Positions 14,081-18,953 of a stretch of 18,953 nt of DNA are shown here, piece after piece. Positions within the stretch are counted from its first letter, which is position 1, and the number at the start of each line of letters is the position of its first letter. The translations under genes and the position numbers were made by a program. Source of the stretch: SIG78 sp045585955 (lineage in GTDB: Bacteria > Verrucomicrobiota > Lentisphaeria > Victivallales > Victivallaceae); assembly GCA_045585955.1 (NCBI GenBank), contig JAZMZK010000121.1:1-18953 (forward strand), given 5' to 3'. The notes under the pieces were generated by a model. The model was not told the DNA's origin, made no database searches, and was given only the letters and a program-made list of their open reading frames with translations.

Positions 14081-17000
14081 ATGAAGATGTATGTAAATGA
14101 AAAGTGGGCTGGCAAAGACGCTGGTGATGAAGTCAAGGTTGGTGGCAATAAGTATACAATTGGTACTGATGCTTTTGCTACTGTACAGGCTGCTCTGGAA
14201 TTTGTTCAGGCCACTGATGCCAACAGATTTGATGTCTTGGTTGCTGCTTATATCGCAGAAAAAAACATCACTGCTGTTGTATTTTCTGAAGAATATACCA
14301 AGGCTGATTATTACGCAGAAAATCAGAATAATATTGATGCCTGGAACAACTCTCGTGAAGAACCCTATGCTACGGAGATTGAAGTTGCTGGAATCGACTA
14401 TGTCGGCAGCAAGCTTGTTCTTGATAAAGATACCCTTACTGTCGAAATGCTGAACTTTGTCGCTGGTCGCGAAGCAAAAGTTGAGATCGATGCCGACAAT
14501 AAAGGTTCTCTGATTATTTCCGGTGGCTGGGGTAAAGATACAGAGCAAAATGAAATCGCTCTTCCTGAAAATCTGGTAATTGAAGACTTTGCCAACATTA
14601 CTGTTGAAGCCGGTGCAGTTGTGAATTCTCAAATCAGTACGGCACAGGATAAGGAAACCTTTTACAAGGCTGAAGAAGGTGCTGAACCCCAGTTGAAAAG
14701 CGACAGTGTGCAGGCTGCCGGCAAGGCTGTTATCAATGGTGAAGTTGCTTCGATCGAAGGTTACAAGACTGTTGAAGTAGCCGGCGAAGATGCGATGGTT
14801 AATCACATTGGGGCTTTGGAATACAAAGATTCTTTCAGCGCGGACGATCTTTGGATCAGCAGCGAAGAACAAGCCACCGGTTCTGTTACTGTTAAAGACG
14901 GTGCTTATGTTAATGAAATCGAAGGTTACAAAAATGTTACCGTTGATGGGGCGACTGTTGAGCACGCAGCCAATCAGGGCTCAAACCTCACCGCCACTGA
15001 AGTCTGGCTTGAAGGTGAATGGACTGGAGAATATGAGGTTGACTGGAGTGAAGGTAACTCTTACAGTAAGGTCGCTGTGAGCAATAAGATCGACTGGGCG
15101 AAGAAAAAGGGTTCCGCCCAGTATAAAGCCAGCTACAAAGCTGATGGTACTGCAAAATTGAAGAACAATGCCGTTGTTTACAGCTTGAGTGAATTTGCAA
15201 CTGTTGAGCTGGAAGACAGCTGTGTTGAATATGATATCAGCTTGGATAACCAGCGTGATACCAATTTCTCCCAAACGGTCAAAGATATCAAGGATGAAGA
15301 AGATTCTGATGGCGATTTGATCCAGCTTACTGTTACCGGTAAAATGACTGGTATCCGTGGCGGCAAAGTTACTCTGAAGAACTCCACCGCTGGTCGGTAT
15401 AGCGATAGCGGAACTGTATTTTATGGTGCCGATATCACTGGTTACAATACTGTCAGTTTGACCAACTGCGGGGCTGGCAATATCACAAACAACACTGATA
15501 AACTTTCTGACAGTTATAAAGCGATCTACGAAGATACCGTTGCCAATGTCAAGGCTATTTTAAATGAGTATGATGCTGTTTACACCGAAACTGTTTCCAA
15601 AATAGGTGCTACCGGTTCGGTGAAGGTCGTTGTTGATAAAGATGCTGACCATGGTGTTGTAATTGGTAATGTCAATGGTTATGCCACTGTTACCCTGACT
15701 GGTAATGGCGATAAGAAAATTGTTGCCGGCCAAATCTATGCTGCCGAAAATATTACCGAAAAGGATTTGGATTCGGTCGTAGATGATCCCGAATGGAGCG
15801 GCGGTTCCGAATGGAACGGTCACCTTACTGGCGGCACCATCAACGGCAAAGAAGTTGATGATAGGCAGCGTATTGCCGCCGGTACTCTTAAGATGACTGA
15901 TGTTGAGGCAGAAAGTGTTTATGGTTACAAGAGCATTACTCTGAAGAATGCCAGCATCTACGAAGCTGTTTTCGGTGATAATTACAGCGAAAAAGAAGAA
16001 ACTGTTTACAAGACTGCTAAAGATGGCAAGGTTACTGTAAATGAAATAGAAACTTATAAGAGCAGTGCCGCCGGTAGCTTTACCGCAGTTGACTCCTACA
16101 TCGGTACAACTGATGGTATTTGGTCCCGGAATGGCGATATTGAAGGTTACGCCACAGTTAAGCTGACCAATACCGAAGCTGGCAACATCACCGGCAGCTT
16201 CAACTATAGCTGCACTGAAAACAGTACCGAAGTGTATGCCAATTATATTGCATATTGGGAAGATCTTGAATACGATATTTGTGATATGACCAACAAGAAG
16301 CTTACCGACAAGTACACTAAAAAGGAAACTCAAAGTGCTGCCGGTTCGGTAACTATCAAGTTGGACAAAAACGCTGCCATTCCCGCTGAAGGTCAGGTTT
16401 ATGCCTACATCTATGGCGACATCAGTAACTTTGCCAATGTAACCATCACTGGCACTGCCGCCACGGACGATGTTGCCGCCAATCTGATCAAGGTCGGTGA
16501 TATCACTGTTGAACGCAATGAGTCCTATTCTGAAACCGAAACTATCGTTGAGAATTATGAATGGGGTGGCGGCGAATATAATGGCGAAATCAACGGCAAG
16601 TACAATGAAAAGAAATCCGGCAATATCGCTGGCACTGTCAAGCTGACAGATGCTGTTGCCGGTAATGTCTATAACTACAAGACTGTAACCTTGAAAAATG
16701 CTGAAATTGGCTTGGCTGAAATTGTTGATACCTTCACCTACAATGAGAGCAGCGAATTCAAAACTGCGGAAGATGGCAAAGTAACCGAAAAATACAAGTA
16801 TACTAAAAATGCAACTGCTTCCGGCAGCTTTACCGCAACTGATTCTGTGGTTTCAGGGATTGATGGTTACAAGACAGTCAAACTCACCAACTCGATTGTT
16901 TCTGTTGATGGCTATGGCGATAGCAATAGCGTTTATGCTTCGATAAATAAAACTTTCAACTATACTGGTACATTTGAATATGCTTCTTACGACGCATATC

Positions 17001-18310
17001 GCGGTAGTGAGTATACTGGTATCTATGAAGAAAAGAATGATTTCAAGATCGTTGGTTCGTTGACCTTTGCTCTGGACAAAAATTATGATGCCGATACTTA
17101 TTACAATATTACGGGTGATGTCAAAGACTTTGCCACTGTCAAGATTTCCGGGTGGAACAAAGATGATGCCGAAAAGGATGTGTATGTTAATGGCAACATT
17201 ACCAGTGATCGTAACATGGTTTATACCTGTCAGTACGAGTACGAAGCTGGTATACTCAAAGCTGGTTCCAGCGAAGTGACCGAATACAAGGCAGTCGGTA
17301 CCGTAACCCTCAAAGACAATGTTAAAGTTACTGGCAACATCAAAGGCTATCAGAAAGTCAGTGTGACTGACGGTAGTGTCTGGGGCGATGTAGTCGGCGG
17401 CAACACTGTTGAGCGCTACGAGTACACAGATGATTGGGGCTGGGGTGAAGCCGAGGTCAAGGACTATGTTGCCGGTGATTTGACCATGAGCGATGCCAAT
17501 ATCATGGGCGATATCAGCGGTTTCAAGAAGGTTTCCGTCAAGGACGAATTCAACATGATCGGTTCCTACACCGGTACCGCCAAGGTTGATGACAAAAACC
17601 TCAATGCCGAAACTTTCGACATCGCCAAAAAAGCCACTCTGGTTGTCAGCGGTAATGAAAGTGAAGATGGCAGAACCTACCTTGCATTGGATGCCGAAGA
17701 TAAGCTCAATGTCAACGGCGAACTGATCTTCTGGGAAGTAAATACTCCTGCTAATGGCGCTGCTGTTGTACCTGATGACGACAATGGTGACGAAGGCGAC
17801 AATGTTGAAGGCATAAAACTCCTTGGCGACGCTGCTGTTGCCGGTAAGGGTAAAATCTATGCCAACAGCGACAATGTTGCCGGCCTCACGGCAGCCGTCA
17901 AAGACAGCAATGTCACCGTTGTTGACCTGGGTGACACCAGCTGGTACTTCATGGGCGAAGCCGAAGAACTCGCTGACAACGAAGAAGCTATCGTCTGGGA
18001 CGGCGGCGAAGAAATGCTCTGCGGCTGGGTCGGCAAGTTTGAAGGCGACAACACCTTCAGTGACGATGTCGACATCATCAAGTTTACTTGGAATGGCGAA
18101 TATGGCACATCTCAAGACTTTAAAATCGATTTCTTGGGCGATACCACAGGTTTCGAACTGACCATCCAAGACAACTCCTACGAATTGTACAAAGATGATG
18201 AAACTGGTGATTACATCCTCAATGCAGCGGCAGGCGCAACCTACGAGATTAAGGTGACTCGTACCGAAGAAGGTTCCACCAGCTACTCGATTGCCGCTGT
18301 TATGGCGTAA
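14081..18310 (+). CDS. Large repetitive beta-rich protein, putative surface or secreted protein
   Basis: A 1409-residue protein of unknown function. The N-terminus (YVNEKWAG, then YTIGTDAFATVQAAL) matches a start I associate with giant repetitive bacterial proteins. No hydrophobic signal peptide or membrane segment is seen, and an in-frame stop at 14054 excludes an upstream extension from an ATG. From about 160 to 1160 a motif of the type GYKTVTLKN recurs about 15 times (near 168, 226, 281, 370, 425, 453, 532, 614, 688, 782, 864, 927, 1016, 1088, 1146). From 370 on, motifs form triads with a period of about 240-250 residues. This suggests a beta-solenoid. An acidic linker PDDDNGDEGDN is near 1231-1241, then a beta-rich C-terminal domain of about 165 residues; the end SYSIAAVMA does not look like an autotransporter barrel. 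A weak AAAGGG site precedes the ATG. GTT, GCT and GGT codons look commoner than in neighbouring genes. Confidence 0.8.
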   Translation: MKMYVNEKWAGKDAGDEVKVGGNKYTIGTDAFATVQAALEFVQATDANRFDVLVAAYIAEKNITAVVFSEEYTKADYYAENQNNIDAWNNSREEPYATEIEVAGIDYVGSKLVLDKDTLTVEMLNFVAGREAKVEIDADNKGSLIISGGWGKDTEQNEIALPENLVIEDFANITVEAGAVVNSQISTAQDKETFYKAEEGAEPQLKSDSVQAAGKAVINGEVASIEGYKTVEVAGEDAMVNHIGALEYKDSFSADDLWISSEEQATGSVTVKDGAYVNEIEGYKNVTVDGATVEHAANQGSNLTATEVWLEGEWTGEYEVDWSEGNSYSKVAVSNKIDWAKKKGSAQYKASYKADGTAKLKNNAVVYSLSEFATVELEDSCVEYDISLDNQRDTNFSQTVKDIKDEEDSDGDLIQLTVTGKMTGIRGGKVTLKNSTAGRYSDSGTVFYGADITGYNTVSLTNCGAGNITNNTDKLSDSYKAIYEDTVANVKAILNEYDAVYTETVSKIGATGSVKVVVDKDADHGVVIGNVNGYATVTLTGNGDKKIVAGQIYAAENITEKDLDSVVDDPEWSGGSEWNGHLTGGTINGKEVDDRQRIAAGTLKMTDVEAESVYGYKSITLKNASIYEAVFGDNYSEKEETVYKTAKDGKVTVNEIETYKSSAAGSFTAVDSYIGTTDGIWSRNGDIEGYATVKLTNTEAGNITGSFNYSCTENSTEVYANYIAYWEDLEYDICDMTNKKLTDKYTKKETQSAAGSVTIKLDKNAAIPAEGQVYAYIYGDISNFANVTITGTAATDDVAANLIKVGDITVERNESYSETETIVENYEWGGGEYNGEINGKYNEKKSGNIAGTVKLTDAVAGNVYNYKTVTLKNAEIGLAEIVDTFTYNESSEFKTAEDGKVTEKYKYTKNATASGSFTATDSVVSGIDGYKTVKLTNSIVSVDGYGDSNSVYASINKTFNYTGTFEYASYDAYRGSEYTGIYEEKNDFKIVGSLTFALDKNYDADTYYNITGDVKDFATVKISGWNKDDAEKDVYVNGNITSDRNMVYTCQYEYEAGILKAGSSEVTEYKAVGTVTLKDNVKVTGNIKGYQKVSVTDGSVWGDVVGGNTVERYEYTDDWGWGEAEVKDYVAGDLTMSDANIMGDISGFKKVSVKDEFNMIGSYTGTAKVDDKNLNAETFDIAKKATLVVSGNESEDGRTYLALDAEDKLNVNGELIFWEVNTPANGAAVVPDDDNGDEGDNVEGIKLLGDAAVAGKGKIYANSDNVAGLTAAVKDSNVTVVDLGDTSWYFMGEAEELADNEEAIVWDGGEEMLCGWVGKFEGDNTFSDDVDIIKFTWNGEYGTSQDFKIDFLGDTTGFELTIQDNSYELYKDDETGDYILNAAAGATYEIKVTRTEEGSTSYSIAAVMA

Positions 18311-18323
18311 TCGGAGTTTGAAG

Positions 18324-18352
18324 GTTGATCGGGCGGTTGCCGCCTGATTAAC
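18324..18352 (+). terminator. First hairpin after the large gene
   Basis: A 13-bp stem with two G-U pairs (GTTGATCGGGCGG / CCGCCTGATTAAC, loop TTG) lies 14 bases after the stop codon. It lacks a T run, so it may protect the mRNA 3' end or assist the true terminator that follows. Confidence 0.5.
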
Positions 18353-18367
18353 TTGATAGCGAATCTT

Positions 18368-18411
18368 ACTCCGGGGTTTGGAAAGCAATTTCCAAACCCC
18401 GGAGTTTTTTT
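18368..18411 (+). terminator. Strong rho-independent terminator of the large gene
   Basis: A perfect 17-bp stem (18368-18384 with 18389-18405) closed by a GCAA tetraloop of the GNRA type is followed by seven T. It is the strongest terminator in the window. Confidence 0.93.
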
Positions 18412-18422
18412 GTGCCCACGCA

Positions 18423-18785
18423 CCGCATACGCCCCGCCGTTCCCCGGCGGGAACTTGCGGGCAACAGTATAGCGTGGCGGCTTAATGCCGCCTACGCCGC
18501 ATACGCGGGCAGAACGGTAGATGGCGGCGTGGGAAAATATGGGAAAGTATGAGAGAGTATGGGAGAGTATGGGAAATCGTGCCGCCCCCGGCGAGCAATA
18601 GTGTGTGTGGCGGCTTGGTGCCGCCGGGGTAAGCAATGGGCAGCGTGGCGGCTGATGCCGCCCCCACCGCATACGCGGGCAGAACGGTAGATGGCGGCTT
18701 GGGAAGTATTGGGAAGTATTGGGAGGTATTGGGAGATATTGGGAGATAGTGCCGCCATTGTAAGCCGCAGTGTGTGTGGCGGCTC
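18423..18785 (+). repeat. Composite repeat cluster: 170-bp units with decamer arrays and GGCGGC hairpins
   Basis: Two units start at 18497 and 18667 with an identical 32-bp segment beginning CCGCATACGCGGGC. Each is followed by exactly five 10-bp units (TGGGAnAGTA type in the first, TTGGGAAGTA type in the second), then GTGCCGCC. Three hairpins GGCGGC-n4/5-GCCGCC lie at 18476-18492, 18609-18625 and 18647-18662. A truncated core (CCGCATACGC) lies at 18423. Related sequence lies inverted at 13225-13360. No gene is seen here. Confidence 0.85.
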
Positions 18786-18817
18786 GGCTACGCTGAAGCT
18801 TCGCCGCGGCAAGGCTT

Positions 18818-18953
18818 GTCGGACAGGTCGGACAGGTCGGACAGGTCGGACAGGTCGGACAGGTCGGACAGGTCGGACAGGTCGGACAGGTCGGACAGGT
18901 CGGACAGGTCGGACAGGTCGGACAGGTCGGACAGGTCGGACAGGTCGGACAGG
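18818..18953. repeat. Perfect 9-bp tandem repeat (GGACAGGTC)n running off the window
   Basis: From 18821 to the end the unit GGACAGGTC repeats without error, 14.8 copies, preceded by a partial GTC. In frame it would read Asp-Arg-Ser, Gly-Gln-Val or Arg-Thr-Gly, but no start codon or ribosome site leads into it here. Whether it belongs to a gene beyond the window cannot be seen. Confidence 0.95.

Noticed and set aside
14006..14965. Long minus-strand open frame of 319 codons opposite the start of the large repetitive gene
   Set aside because: It mirrors the coding frame of the plus-strand gene, has no ribosome site or family features, and its length follows from the codon bias of the sense gene. 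The same applies to 15560-16333 and 16853-18388.
14081..18310. Classical autotransporter assignment for the large protein
   Set aside because: No signal peptide and no C-terminal beta-barrel ending in an aromatic residue are visible, so only a repetitive, probably solenoid, protein can be claimed.
18420..18812. Minus-strand open frames of 60-130 codons at the right end
   Set aside because: They run through the GGCGGC hairpins and decamer arrays, repeat the same short peptides in different frames and lack any conserved feature.

Overview
The window looks like chromosomal DNA from a Gram-negative member of the PVC superphylum. My best guess is Lentisphaerota, Victivallales-like, held at moderate confidence. 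The evidence is LPS lipid A biosynthesis genes (lpxC and a fabZ-type dehydratase), a small protein matching the Planctomycetes/Verrucomicrobia-restricted Minf_1886 type, a sugar-active gene block and a very large repetitive protein. No phage, transposase or CRISPR genes are visible.

Left part (1-5420). On the minus strand lpxC, a tandem-domain FabZ-like protein and a LeuA-family synthase run in that order. lpxC and fabZ are separated by a 163-bp element with perfect 15-bp terminal inverted repeats. The fabZ-proximal repeat is also complementary to the fabZ ribosome binding site, which suggests either a MITE-like insertion or a translational switch. Divergent from lpxC, on the plus strand, are miaA and an isochorismatase-family hydrolase. 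A bidirectional terminator separates these from the next block.

Middle part (5421-13075). A minus-strand run of six genes reads, in transcription order: Minf_1886-like protein, M16 peptidase, ROK sugar kinase, hypoxanthine phosphoribosyltransferase, a GH42-like putative glycoside hydrolase and hisC. The first five are tightly packed, with overlaps or gaps of at most about 15 bp, so they are probably one operon. hisC follows after 57 bp and may have its own promoter.

Right part (13076-18953). This is a repeat-rich region. Promoter-like -35/-10 boxes precede a tRNA-Ala(GGC), and a 76-bp tandem hairpin repeat begins at the very end of that tRNA. Next come a structured, apparently non-coding stretch ending in a strong terminator and a 1409-residue protein built of about 15 copies of a beta-strand motif grouped into about 240-250-residue triads. 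That protein has no recognisable signal peptide or membrane anchor. Its gene ends in two hairpins, the second a textbook terminator. Related copies of a composite repeat (a CCGCATACGCGGGC core plus arrays of a TTGGGAAGTA-like decamer) lie in opposite orientations on the two sides of this locus, at about 13.2 kb and 18.4-18.8 kb. The window ends inside a perfect 9-bp tandem repeat.
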